Source: Cyclobacterium salsum (GTDB lineage Bacteria > Bacteroidota > Bacteroidia > Cytophagales > Cyclobacteriaceae). From it: a stretch of 64,000 nucleotides of DNA. The notes beneath the pieces are model-generated. The model did no database searches, was not told where the DNA came from, and was given only the letters and a program-made list of their open reading frames with translations. Shown here piece after piece: positions 52,945-62,126 of this stretch. How positions within the stretch are numbered: position 1 is the first letter of the stretch; every line of letters starts with the position of its first letter. The stretch covers positions 186,001 through 250,000 of the forward strand of contig NZ_WNKG01000003.1 of NCBI RefSeq assembly GCF_010119245.1, given 5' to 3'. Position numbers and translations under genes: made by a program.

Positions 52945-54141
52945 GTGAAGATTCTTATCATTCCTTCTTGGTACCCCACACCCAAGCAACCTTTGAGAGG
53001 TTCGTTTTTTCAGGAACAGGCACAATTTCTTCAGGGAAAAGAAGGAATAGATTTTCAAGTGCTTTATGGAGAGAAAAAATCAAATCCATTGATTCGTTGG
53101 ATTTGGATATTCATTCAATCTTGGTTGAAGCCTATCTGGCCAATTTCTACAGAAAAAGTCAAACAAGGTCCACAGGCTTATGGATTTGACTTTCCTGCGA
53201 ACAGAAGGATTCCTGATAAGCTTCAAATCCAATTTGAACAGCGTATTTTTCTTAAAGCTTACCGAAGCTTGGTCCTATCAGGTTGGGTACCTAACTTGAT
53301 TCATGGACAAAGTGGGATGGATGCAGGCATCTATGCCCACCATATTAGTCAGGAAACCAATGTACCTTTTGTGATTATGGAACATCAGGTATTTGTATTT
53401 CACTACAATTCTAAAATGCGTTCTACCTTGATTATGAATGCATTTCAATCGGCCCAAAAAACTGCCGCGGTGAGTTGGGATGAACGAAGGCAAGTCTTGA
53501 TGAACCAACCCCATTGCAATCCGGAGGTGATCTGGAATTTGGTCGATGAAGATCAATATGTGATTGATTTAACTAAAAGAAGCAAGGAATTCACGGTCAT
53601 TACACTTCTTAATTCACTTCCGATCAAAGGTTCAGAAGATTTTATGGAGGCCATGGCAATTGTGCTTCAATCCGATCCGGGGATCCGCTTTATCATGATT
53701 GGAAAAAGTGCTAATGAAAAATCATCCAATCCACATGAAAATCTGTTTGTCAGAAAAAGTAAAGAATTGGGAATTTTTGAAAAAGGAGAATTTATTCCTG
53801 TTGTACCGAGAGATCAAATTTCTGATGTCTTAAACCAAGCCCATTTGTTTGTTTCACCTAGTATTCAAGAACCTCATGGAATTGCTGTAAGGGAAGCAAT
53901 GATGTGTGGTTTGCCAATAGTCAGTACGGCCAATGGAGGGGTGGAAGACAGTGTTAATTCCGATACAGGATTGGTAGTACCTGTCAAACAACCTGAGGCA
54001 ATGGCATCGGCCATTATGTATGTGAGAAACAATTATTCCAGTTACCATCCTGATCGGATTAGGGAATTGGCCATCAGTCAATGTGGTAAAAAGGCTTTTT
54101 TAATATCAATGTTGGAATTTTACCAAATCGAAAATCGGTAA
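52945..54141 (+). CDS. Family 4 glycosyltransferase
   Basis: 398 residues from a GTG start. The N-terminus IPSWYPTPKQPLRGSFFQEQ is typical of GT4 exopolysaccharide transferases. HGQSGMDAGIYAHHI follows, and the donor half has LLNSLPIKGSEDFMEAMAIV, SIQEPHGIAVREAMMCGLPI with the EX7E glutamates, and VSTANGGVEDSV. The sugar is unknown. It is followed after 1 bp by a family 2 transferase. Confidence 0.88.
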   Translation: MKILIIPSWYPTPKQPLRGSFFQEQAQFLQGKEGIDFQVLYGEKKSNPLIRWIWIFIQSWLKPIWPISTEKVKQGPQAYGFDFPANRRIPDKLQIQFEQRIFLKAYRSLVLSGWVPNLIHGQSGMDAGIYAHHISQETNVPFVIMEHQVFVFHYNSKMRSTLIMNAFQSAQKTAAVSWDERRQVLMNQPHCNPEVIWNLVDEDQYVIDLTKRSKEFTVITLLNSLPIKGSEDFMEAMAIVLQSDPGIRFIMIGKSANEKSSNPHENLFVRKSKELGIFEKGEFIPVVPRDQISDVLNQAHLFVSPSIQEPHGIAVREAMMCGLPIVSTANGGVEDSVNSDTGLVVPVKQPEAMASAIMYVRNNYSSYHPDRIRELAISQCGKKAFLISMLEFYQIENR

Positions 54142-54142
54142 G

Positions 54143-55069
54143 GTGCGGAAAAAACCAAAATTAAGTGTTTGTATGATTGCCTATAATGTTGAAAAATACA
54201 TTGGTGAGGCGATAGAGGGAGTGTTGAATCAAACAGCTGATTTTGAAATTGAGTTGGTGATTTCTAATGATAAATCCCAAGATAAAACCGAGGAAGTTGT
54301 TCAAAAGTATATTCAGGAACATGCAAATGGTCATTGGATAGAATACAAGAGACAGGAAAAAAATTTAGGTTCCACACTGAACTATCTGTGGGTGTTGGAA
54401 CATTGTCAGGGACAATATATTGCACTCTGTGATGGAGATGATTATTGGACTGATGTCCTGAAACTTCAAAATCAGATTAATTTTTTGGAAAGGCATAAAG
54501 AATATATTGGCTCATTTCATAACCGGCACAAATGTGATGAAACAGGCAATATTCTTTCAAACTCTATTCAGGAAAAAGAAAAAAGGAATTGGGATTTTGA
54601 TGGATTGGTTTCAATTATGCCTGAGATTCCTTCAGCGTCAGTAGTATTTCGGAAACCTCCAAATTTCTCCTTACCCAATGAATTTAAAAAAGTTGTGATC
54701 AATGGGGATACCTTCCTTTGGGCCTATGTTTTACAGTTTGGGAATTTTTATTTTGATTCCCTGATTGGCCCCTCGGTTTATAGAATTCATTCCCAAGGCC
54801 TTTGGTCAACTAAAAGCAGTTATAAGAAATCAGAATTATCTTATAGAACCTATCAACTTTTGGATTCGGCTTTTCCGAACAGAAAAAGTATCAAGCTGCA
54901 GCTTTTTCAAATCCGCTTTCATCTTTTCTATTATGCCATGAAGGAAAAAAAGTGGGGAAAATCAATGAACTATTACTTTTCAAATTTATTTGGTATGTTA
55001 ACCTATCCTTCAGCGACAAAAGTTTTTATTGATTTTCATAAAACAGTCCTACAAAAAAAATCCAGGTGA
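54143..55069 (+). CDS. Family 2 glycosyltransferase
   Basis: 308 residues from a GTG start. VCMIAYNVEKYIGEAIEGVL and the DxD motif ALCDGDDYWTD (94-104) identify a GT-A fold transferase, similar to those adding residues to O-antigen repeat units. The C-terminal 41 bases overlap the open frame of the next gene. Complete and in frame. Confidence 0.86.
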   Translation: MRKKPKLSVCMIAYNVEKYIGEAIEGVLNQTADFEIELVISNDKSQDKTEEVVQKYIQEHANGHWIEYKRQEKNLGSTLNYLWVLEHCQGQYIALCDGDDYWTDVLKLQNQINFLERHKEYIGSFHNRHKCDETGNILSNSIQEKEKRNWDFDGLVSIMPEIPSASVVFRKPPNFSLPNEFKKVVINGDTFLWAYVLQFGNFYFDSLIGPSVYRIHSQGLWSTKSSYKKSELSYRTYQLLDSAFPNRKSIKLQLFQIRFHLFYYAMKEKKWGKSMNYYFSNLFGMLTYPSATKVFIDFHKTVLQKKSR

Positions 55070-55946
55070 ATTGATTATTTCGGTTGTAATTCCACATTAC
55101 AAGGATGTAGAAAGGTTACTTGGCTTACTAAAATCTTTGGAAGGTCAATCTTTAGAAAAAGAAAATTGGGAAGTAATTGTAGTCAACAATGACCCTGAAT
55201 TGCCTTTGGTATTGCCAAACGATTTTTCTGCTACCTACCCGCTGCAAATACTGGAAGAGAAAAAACCGGGTTCCTACACGGCAAGGAATAAGGGTATAGT
55301 TGAAGCTAAAGGACAAATTATTGCATTTACGGATTCTGACTGCCTGCCTGACAAAGGTTGGTTAAAGAATGCCATGGAATTGTTTCTCCAAGATTTTAAA
55401 AAAGAAATCGGAATATTGACTGGACCGGTTCCTTTGTTTTTTAAAGACCCAAAGAATTTGACTGATGCGGAGGTTTACGAAAAATATACTGGATTTACCA
55501 CAGAAGCCTATGCCAAAGAAGGCCATGCCATCACAGCCAATTGGTTTTCTTATAAATCGGTTTTGTTTGAATTTAAATGTTTCAATGAAAAATTGAAATC
55601 AAATGGGGATTCTGAATTGTCAGGGAAAATCAGCCAAAAATATTCAATCGTTTACGGAGAAAATATTTTGGTCAGACATCCTGCCCGCCACCAAACTTCC
55701 GACTTGGTCAATAAATATCAAAGACTATTGGGTGGTACTTACACGAGAAGATTTCAGGGAAATAAAGCTGCCTTCCGTAAGTTTGTTCTAGATTTTGTTC
55801 TCAGAAGATATCGATTTTCCCTGAAAAAAATATTTACAGTTACACCAAAAGAATCCTTTGTCATTCTTAAGGTTTGTCATGCTATTAACAAAGGAGCTGT
55901 TAAAGAATATTTTAATTTGATTAGAGGAGGGGATACTAAAAGGTGA
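55029..55946 (+). CDS. Family 2 glycosyltransferase
   Basis: 305 residues if started at the TTG at 55029. The more natural start is the TTG at 55071 just before IISVVIPHYKDVERLLGLLK, which removes the overlap. Family features are EVIVVNNDP, GSYTARNKGI and FTDSDCLPD (DxD 102-104). It is the last gene before a 282-bp gene-free gap. Confidence 0.82.
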   Translation: MIFIKQSYKKNPGELIISVVIPHYKDVERLLGLLKSLEGQSLEKENWEVIVVNNDPELPLVLPNDFSATYPLQILEEKKPGSYTARNKGIVEAKGQIIAFTDSDCLPDKGWLKNAMELFLQDFKKEIGILTGPVPLFFKDPKNLTDAEVYEKYTGFTTEAYAKEGHAITANWFSYKSVLFEFKCFNEKLKSNGDSELSGKISQKYSIVYGENILVRHPARHQTSDLVNKYQRLLGGTYTRRFQGNKAAFRKFVLDFVLRRYRFSLKKIFTVTPKESFVILKVCHAINKGAVKEYFNLIRGGDTKR

Positions 55947-56228
55947 TTCATCTCCGCCGTCATCGGTAGGATTCGCTGAGTAAGCCTAATAGTTTAAACT
56001 AGCCCTTCCGAATCCAAAGCAATCGCCTGATTTTGAGGACTTGCTCTACACCTTGGGAGATTGCTTCGTTCGCTTGAAAGAATTTTATAGAAATTAAGGT
56101 TTTGAAATGCTCCCCGCAATGACGCGCTAAAACCGAAGAAATCCCCCAAAAATACGGTTACTTCCATCTCCCATAAACATACCCAAATAAGAGAAATCCC
56201 AATAGGGTTTTAAAATTTACAAGCAACA
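55947..56228. other. Gene-free gap with a degenerate repeat copy
   Basis: This spacer contains AGATTGCTTCG (56058-56068) and GCAATGACGCG (56116-56126), the two conserved ends of the 123-bp repeat core at 34.3-34.7 kb but with unrelated sequence between. It is probably a decayed copy of the same interspersed element. No gene is recognised. Confidence 0.5.
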
Positions 56229-56879
56229 ATGCTCCAATACCTCAAAAGAAAGTTCTACTACTATTACATTCGAAAACACAGGCTTATCAACAAGCCCAAA
56301 TTTGAGGTCATGCCTGTTCCTGAAATCGGATACGATCACTTGAAAAATGGAAAATTACTGGCCACAAGGGAACAATTGTTAGCACTTCTTCCTAAAAACG
56401 GTGTGGTCGCTGAATTGGGCGTGGACCATGGGGATTTCAGTAGGAGGATTTTAGATATCAATCAGCCTGCTAAATTACATCTTATAGATGTTTGGAAAAG
56501 CGAGCGATATCCCGAGCACCTATTCCATAAAGTAATCCAGAAATTTCAAACAGAAATTAAAGAAGGAAAAGTGGTGATTAATAGAGGCTTATCAACTGAG
56601 GTAGTAGATCAGTTTCCAGATCAATATTTTGATTGGATTTATATTGATACGGTTCATGACTACAGGATAACTAAGCTTGAACTGGAGGAATACAAACCAA
56701 AAATCAAAGATGGAGGCATCATTGCCGGACATGATTTCATAGTAGGGGAAATCGATGTTCCTTGGAAGTATGGGGTGATAGAAGCAGTTTATGAGTTTTG
56801 TAATGAGCATAATTGGGAAATTATTTACCTAACTATGGAGAGAAGTATTTCTCCTAGTTTTGCAATTCAGAAGAAATAA
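56229..56879 (+). CDS. Class I SAM-dependent methyltransferase (Methyltransf_24-like)
   Basis: 216 residues. VVAELGVDHGDFSRRILDI is motif I, followed by LHLIDVWKSERY, FDWIYIDTVHDYRITKLELE and IIAGHDFI, a pattern typical of the small O-methyltransferase family 24. A sugar or other hydroxyl is the likely acceptor. It starts a new tight gene run whose next gene begins immediately after the stop. Confidence 0.8.
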   Translation: MLQYLKRKFYYYYIRKHRLINKPKFEVMPVPEIGYDHLKNGKLLATREQLLALLPKNGVVAELGVDHGDFSRRILDINQPAKLHLIDVWKSERYPEHLFHKVIQKFQTEIKEGKVVINRGLSTEVVDQFPDQYFDWIYIDTVHDYRITKLELEEYKPKIKDGGIIAGHDFIVGEIDVPWKYGVIEAVYEFCNEHNWEIIYLTMERSISPSFAIQKK

Positions 56880-57959
56880 TTGAAAATCGTCCGGATAGTG
56901 TTTGAACTGGATTTTGGAGGGGTAGAGAAGGTAGCAGAACTTGCTGCTGTTGGTTTTCAAGTTTACCCTGATATCCAAATGCAGTTTATTTCATTGGGGA
57001 AAGGGGGAAAGGTTTCAGATGGATTAATCGCCAAAGGACATCAGGTTTGGGTAATGAATCAAAAAGGCAGGATCCCTGATTTTGGCTTGATTCATCAATT
57101 ATATCAGTATTTCAGAAAGGAGCAATTCGATGTGGTCCATACTGTGGGGGCAGAAGCCAATTTCCATGGATTGTTGGCAGCGGCTTTGGCAGGAGTAAGC
57201 ATCAGAATTGGAGAGGAAATCGGACTTCCTAATCACCATATTTTTTATAGGATACTTTTCAGGTTCACGTACCAGTTTGCGCATCAGGTGATTTGTGTAT
57301 CCCAAGCGGTCAAGGAACACCTGAATCAAATAGGAGAGTTACCCTTATCCAAGGGAAAGGTCCTGTACAATCCGGTTAAATTGCCGGAGGTCAAAACCAA
57401 AAAGGAATCATCAGGGAATCAATTGGTTTTTATAACAGTTTCCCGTTTGACGACCATCAAAAATATCAAGAGTATAATTCTTGCCTCGGGTGAAATTATC
57501 CATGGAACAGATTTTCGGCCCAGGCTGATAATCGTGGGTGAAGGAGAGGAGAGAGAGAACCTCAAAAGCTTAGTCGGAGAAAATCAAATCGAGGAGTATG
57601 TCAGCTTTGAAGGATATCAGGCCGATGTATTTAATTATTTGTCTCAAGCAGATGTATTTGTCCTTCCTTCGTATTCGGAAGGTTCCTCATTGGCATTGGC
57701 CGAAGCCATGCATATGGAATTGCCATCTGTTGTCACCAAAATAGGAGGGGCATCGGAAATTCTTGGCGATTCTGCTTCCGGAACATTGATCGACCCGTAC
57801 TCCCTTCAAGAAATAAAAGACACCATGTTGGGTTTTTTAAAAATGGATTCAGCAGAAAGGCTGAAAATGGGAAAACGTGCAAAATCACAGGCTGCAAAAT
57901 TTTCCAAAGAGAATTACTGCAAGGAATTACTGACCCTATATAAATCCATTCCAGTTTAG
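56880..57959 (+). CDS. Family 4 glycosyltransferase (GAEANFHG subgroup, copy 1)
   Basis: 359 residues from a TTG start. The acceptor half contains the block HTVGAEANFHG and EEIGLPN, which recurs in the protein at 59885-60946. The donor half has VSRLTTIKNIKSIILASGE and SYSEGSSLALAEAMHMELP with the EX7E glutamates. It is a retaining transferase of unknown sugar. The duplication suggests the two add related residues. Confidence 0.87.
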   Translation: MKIVRIVFELDFGGVEKVAELAAVGFQVYPDIQMQFISLGKGGKVSDGLIAKGHQVWVMNQKGRIPDFGLIHQLYQYFRKEQFDVVHTVGAEANFHGLLAAALAGVSIRIGEEIGLPNHHIFYRILFRFTYQFAHQVICVSQAVKEHLNQIGELPLSKGKVLYNPVKLPEVKTKKESSGNQLVFITVSRLTTIKNIKSIILASGEIIHGTDFRPRLIIVGEGEERENLKSLVGENQIEEYVSFEGYQADVFNYLSQADVFVLPSYSEGSSLALAEAMHMELPSVVTKIGGASEILGDSASGTLIDPYSLQEIKDTMLGFLKMDSAERLKMGKRAKSQAAKFSKENYCKELLTLYKSIPV

Positions 57960-57971
57960 TTTTAGGTTTTA

Positions 57972-58922
57972 ATGAAAAAGCCTCTAGTTTCCATAGTGAT
58001 TCCGGTTTATAACAAAGCCGCTTTTATCAGGGAAACCTTGGATGCTGCCTTGGCACAAACCTATCAAGCAATTGAAATTGTCCTGGTGGATGATGGTTCT
58101 TCGGATGGTTCTCTCGAAATCCTTAAGGAGTACCATGAAAGAAACCCGAATAAAATTGTCCTGATCGATCAGGATAATCAAGGGGTATCTCCTGCCACCA
58201 ATAAAGGCATAGAAAAGTCAAGGGGAGAATACATTCAGTTTTTGGATGCGGATGATTTGATGTCCTCTGATAAAATTGAAAAGCAGGCAAATCTCTTGAG
58301 AGCCAAAGGAAATCTTGCCATGGCTTCCTGTGAATGGGTGACATTTTTGGATAATCCCGAAAACTATCAAAAGTGGAAACTAAATACTTATATAGACTAT
58401 CCCAACCCATTGGATATGGTATTGGATTTTTTTAATCACTCTGAAATGATGGCTATTTCATCTTACCTTACTCCCAAGGAGCTAATAGCAAAAGCAGGTC
58501 CTTGGAATGAAGCACTGACCATCAATCAGGATGGAGAGTTTTTTATGCGGGTTTTACTTCAAGCGGAACAGGTACTTTTTGAACCTGAGGGGAAAGTATA
58601 TTACCGAAAGCCCGGGGCCACCAATGTCTCCCAGCAGAAATCATACAATGCTTCTAAATCATTATTGGAAAGTTACCGCTGCTATGAAAGGGAGGTCTTA
58701 AAAAAAGAAGATTCCCATAGGGTCCGTGAAGCCCTGGCCAAAAACTACCTACGTTTTATATACGTCACCCATCCCAAGTATCCCGATCTGATCAAGGAGG
58801 CTGAGAAAGAGTTTGATAAATTCAAATTTACGCATCCAGTCAGAATAGGAGGGCCCAAGTTTCAAATGATGGCTAAGTTGTTGGGATTCAAAAATTCCAT
58901 CCGTTTAAAAAGGTTTTTCTAA
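57972..58922 (+). CDS. Family 2 glycosyltransferase
   Basis: 316 residues. VSIVIPVYNKAAFIRETLDA, VDDGSSDGS and DxD in FLDADDLMS (90-98) mark the GT-A fold. The C-terminal half has EWVTFLDNPENYQKW and INQDGEFFMRVLLQAEQV, typical of repeat-unit transferases. It lies 12 bp after the preceding gene. Confidence 0.88.
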   Translation: MKKPLVSIVIPVYNKAAFIRETLDAALAQTYQAIEIVLVDDGSSDGSLEILKEYHERNPNKIVLIDQDNQGVSPATNKGIEKSRGEYIQFLDADDLMSSDKIEKQANLLRAKGNLAMASCEWVTFLDNPENYQKWKLNTYIDYPNPLDMVLDFFNHSEMMAISSYLTPKELIAKAGPWNEALTINQDGEFFMRVLLQAEQVLFEPEGKVYYRKPGATNVSQQKSYNASKSLLESYRCYEREVLKKEDSHRVREALAKNYLRFIYVTHPKYPDLIKEAEKEFDKFKFTHPVRIGGPKFQMMAKLLGFKNSIRLKRFF

Positions 58923-58943
58923 CTATTAACCATTAACAATCAG

Positions 58944-59888
58944 TTGTTCTCCATCATCATCCCCCTATACAACAAAGCCCAATACATACAAAGAGCGATT
59001 GATTCTGTTTTATATCAAAACTTCCAGGAATATGAAGTGATAGTGGTAAATGATGGTTCTACGGATGGGGGGGAGCAAAAAGTAGCCAGCGAATATGGTG
59101 ACAGAATTAGATTGATCAATCAGGCAAACCAAGGGGTATCCCAGGCCAGGAATTCCGGAATTGCTGAAGCGAATTATGAATATTTAGCCTTCTTGGATGC
59201 TGACGATTATTGGCACCCCAATTACCTAGACCATATTCGCATTGGACTTGAAAAATTCCCCGGAACAGGAATAATAGGCAGCAGTTATGCAATAACTCAC
59301 GAAGAATTAGGGCTTGAAGATTCCAAGGGTTGGTTTGAGATAAATGATTATTTTAAAAGAGCAATCGTCAATACCCTTTTTTTTACATCTGCTACCGTTG
59401 TCAAAAAGTCGTTTTTCCTTCACAATTCAGGATTTGACAAAAATTTGGCAAGAGGGGAAGATTTGGATGTTTGGTTCCGAGCTGTTTTGTTTTTTGGAAA
59501 TCCGGCTTATACCTTTTCCAAATTGGTTTATTACAGCAGCGAAGATGAAACCCAAGCCACCAATAGACAATTTCCTGTGGAAAGAGCATTGGTGTCCAAA
59601 ATTTTGGGAGATGATTATGCCACAAGCCAATCAAGCCAAATGAATAATGATTTTGAGGCATTCAGACATCAATACGTTTATTTTAATCTATTACCTTATA
59701 TAAGGGATACTCAAAATGATATCAAAATTAAATCCCTTTTAAAAAACACAGGTTCGAGCTATTTCTTTTTGAGGTTGGTGTATTTTCCATATTTTGGATT
59801 TCACCGATTTTTGATGAAGTCTGCATTTGGAAAAAATCTGATCCGAAATTATCTGAAATTCTGTTTACGGTATATTTACAGCCGATGA
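58944..59888 (+). CDS. Family 2 glycosyltransferase
   Basis: 314 residues from a TTG start. FSIIIPLYNKAQYIQRAIDS, VVNDGSTDG and AFLDADDYWHP (82-92) mark the GT-A fold, followed by RGEDLDVWFRAVLF, the usual acceptor-side block. It overlaps the next gene by 4 bp. The tandem arrangement with 57972-58922 suggests local duplication, although the two differ clearly. Confidence 0.86.
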   Translation: MFSIIIPLYNKAQYIQRAIDSVLYQNFQEYEVIVVNDGSTDGGEQKVASEYGDRIRLINQANQGVSQARNSGIAEANYEYLAFLDADDYWHPNYLDHIRIGLEKFPGTGIIGSSYAITHEELGLEDSKGWFEINDYFKRAIVNTLFFTSATVVKKSFFLHNSGFDKNLARGEDLDVWFRAVLFFGNPAYTFSKLVYYSSEDETQATNRQFPVERALVSKILGDDYATSQSSQMNNDFEAFRHQYVYFNLLPYIRDTQNDIKIKSLLKNTGSSYFFLRLVYFPYFGFHRFLMKSAFGKNLIRNYLKFCLRYIYSR

Positions 59889-60946
59889 AAATCATAAGGT
59901 TGTGTACCCTGCTCAACTTTGGTGGGTTGGAACAAAGGTTAGTAAATATATCCCATATCAATGACGGACATGAGTGGATTTTTTGTGCTTTGGGTACAGG
60001 CGGTGAAGCTGCTGAGGAAATCACAAAAAACGGTAAAAGAGTAGTGCTATTGGATGTTGCATACACTATTCCAAGTGTAAAAGCAATTCAAAAATTGGTG
60101 AGTTTCTTTCTGCAGGAAAAACCCGATGTGGTACATACCTCAGGAGCAGAAGCCAATTTTCATGGGATTATTGCAGCGAAGATGACGGGCGTGAAAAGAT
60201 TGATAGCAGAGGAAATCGGAATTCCCAACCAAAAGATCCACCATAAAATAATGGTCAAAATAATATATAAATTTCCTGACTACGTTTTGGCCAATTCCAA
60301 ACCGGTGACAAATTACCTTGAAAAGGAAAATGGCGTCAATCCAAAAATTTTGAAAATAATTCCCAATCCCCTGAATGCTATAGCTAAAAGAGCCATTCAA
60401 CAATCTTATTCCAAGGATTTTCAAATTCTTACTATTTCAAGGCTCAAGGTTGTTAAAAATATTGAGGGGATATTAAAAGTTATTGCTTTATTGGTACAAG
60501 AAAATCATCCATTGAAGTTTACAGTAATCGGTGATGGGGATAATTTTCTGGCATTAAAAGAAAGGGCATCTGATTTGGGAATAGCAGAAAATGTAGAGTT
60601 TAAGGGTTTTATTCCAAGTCCTTTGTCAGGCATCAAAGAAACTAATCTGTTTATTCTCAATTCATTCACTGAAGGGTTTTCAAATGCGTTGGTGGAGGCC
60701 ATGTCCGCGGGAATACCTTGCTTGGCAACAGATGTCGGTGCTGCCGGCGATCTAATTGAGGAGAATGAAACAGGTTGGTTGGTAAAACCGGGAGATGAAC
60801 AAGATCTTTATATAAAGATGAAATTTATTCTTTCGTTGGAAAAGGAAAGATTGGCTGAAGTAGGGAATAATGGGCGAAACGCTGTCATTGGCAAGTATCA
60901 TTTAAATCGGCATATATCTCAGTTAATGGAGGCTTACCAAAAATAA
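59885..60946 (+). CDS. Family 4 glycosyltransferase (GAEANFHG subgroup, copy 2)
   Basis: 353 residues. The block HTSGAEANFHG and EEIGIPN matches the protein at 56880-57959. The donor half has ISRLKVVKNIEGILKVI and SFTEGFSNALVEAMSAGIP with EX7E glutamates. A retaining transferase with a sugar similar to copy 1 is inferred. It lies 1 bp before the next family 4 gene. Confidence 0.88.
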   Translation: MKIIRLCTLLNFGGLEQRLVNISHINDGHEWIFCALGTGGEAAEEITKNGKRVVLLDVAYTIPSVKAIQKLVSFFLQEKPDVVHTSGAEANFHGIIAAKMTGVKRLIAEEIGIPNQKIHHKIMVKIIYKFPDYVLANSKPVTNYLEKENGVNPKILKIIPNPLNAIAKRAIQQSYSKDFQILTISRLKVVKNIEGILKVIALLVQENHPLKFTVIGDGDNFLALKERASDLGIAENVEFKGFIPSPLSGIKETNLFILNSFTEGFSNALVEAMSAGIPCLATDVGAAGDLIEENETGWLVKPGDEQDLYIKMKFILSLEKERLAEVGNNGRNAVIGKYHLNRHISQLMEAYQK

Positions 60947-60947
60947 A

Positions 60948-62075
60948 ATGGAAAAAATCAGGGTCCTTCAATGTATCGAAACGATATCCTCCGGAGGAGT
61001 TGAACAGACCCGTTTGACTTTGGCCAAATACCTTCCCACGAACCGCTTTGAAATCAAAATAATTTGTACCTATGCAGGAGGGCCGATTGCTGACAACCTT
61101 AGAAATGAAGGGGTGGAGTTGATTGTTGTCAGTTCGATGAAGCATCCTTTGGATTGGACTATTCATAAACAAGTTCAGGGAGTTATCTCCTCCTACAGGC
61201 CTCATATCATACATGGAGCAGTTTTTGAGGGCAATAGCATGGCAGCTATTTCTGGTTTTTTGAAAAGGGTTCCCGTAATAATTTTGGAAGAGACCTCAGA
61301 TCCACAAAACCGATCATCAAAGGCGGACTGGCTATTAAGACAATTAATGAAGGTGTCGGATGTTATTATTGCGATTTCACCTGATGTTAAAAATTATCTT
61401 AAAATGAAAGCCAAAATCACTCCTTCAAAAATAAAAATGATATTTAATGGAGTACCTATTCCAGAACAGATCAACCACAATTTAGTTCAGCTAAAAAAGG
61501 AAGAACTAAAAATAAGTGAAGATGAAATTGTAATAGGTTTCGTAGGAAGGTTATTTGATGATCACAAAAAATTAACAGATTTAATTGATGCCATATCCAT
61601 CATCAATGATCCCATAGTCAAATTATTGGTTGTTGGAGATGGGAGAGATAAAAGCATAATCGTAGATCTAATCAGAAAGTTAGAATTAAATAAACAAGTG
61701 ATATTAGTTGGTTTTCAAGAAAATACAGGATTGTTTTATTCTGTTATGGATATTCTTTGTGTACCTTCAGCGAGAGAGGGTTTTGGATTGGTAGCAGTAG
61801 AGGCGATGTTACATAAATTACCCGTAATTGCCACGGCAGTAGGTGGGTTAAAAGATATTGTGATTGATGGTAAAACCGGTTATCTGGTGAAACCCAAATC
61901 ACATAAGGATCTCGCAGATAGAATTAAAGAGTTAGTTAAAGATGCACAACTCAGGGTAACCTTTGGAGAAGCAGGTTATGTCAGGGCAAAAGAAAAATTT
62001 ACAGCAGACCGCTATTGCCTGGAAGTTGAAAATCTGTATACCACCCTTTTAAAAAAGAAAGGCTTTCTGCATTAG
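60948..62075 (+). CDS. Family 4 glycosyltransferase
   Basis: 375 residues. VLQCIETISSGGVEQTRLTL is the typical GT4 start and HGAVFEGNSMAAI with ILEETSDPQN recalls the EEIG block of the two related proteins, so it is a more distant member. The donor half has VGRLFDDHKKLTDLIDAI, SAREGFGLVAVEAMLHKLP and ATAVGGLKDIV. The sugar is unknown. Confidence 0.88.
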   Translation: MEKIRVLQCIETISSGGVEQTRLTLAKYLPTNRFEIKIICTYAGGPIADNLRNEGVELIVVSSMKHPLDWTIHKQVQGVISSYRPHIIHGAVFEGNSMAAISGFLKRVPVIILEETSDPQNRSSKADWLLRQLMKVSDVIIAISPDVKNYLKMKAKITPSKIKMIFNGVPIPEQINHNLVQLKKEELKISEDEIVIGFVGRLFDDHKKLTDLIDAISIINDPIVKLLVVGDGRDKSIIVDLIRKLELNKQVILVGFQENTGLFYSVMDILCVPSAREGFGLVAVEAMLHKLPVIATAVGGLKDIVIDGKTGYLVKPKSHKDLADRIKELVKDAQLRVTFGEAGYVRAKEKFTADRYCLEVENLYTTLLKKKGFLH

Positions 62076-62126
62076 GCTCATATTATTGAAAATCCCTTCC
62101 GGAAATTTGATTTATTTTAAGGTATT

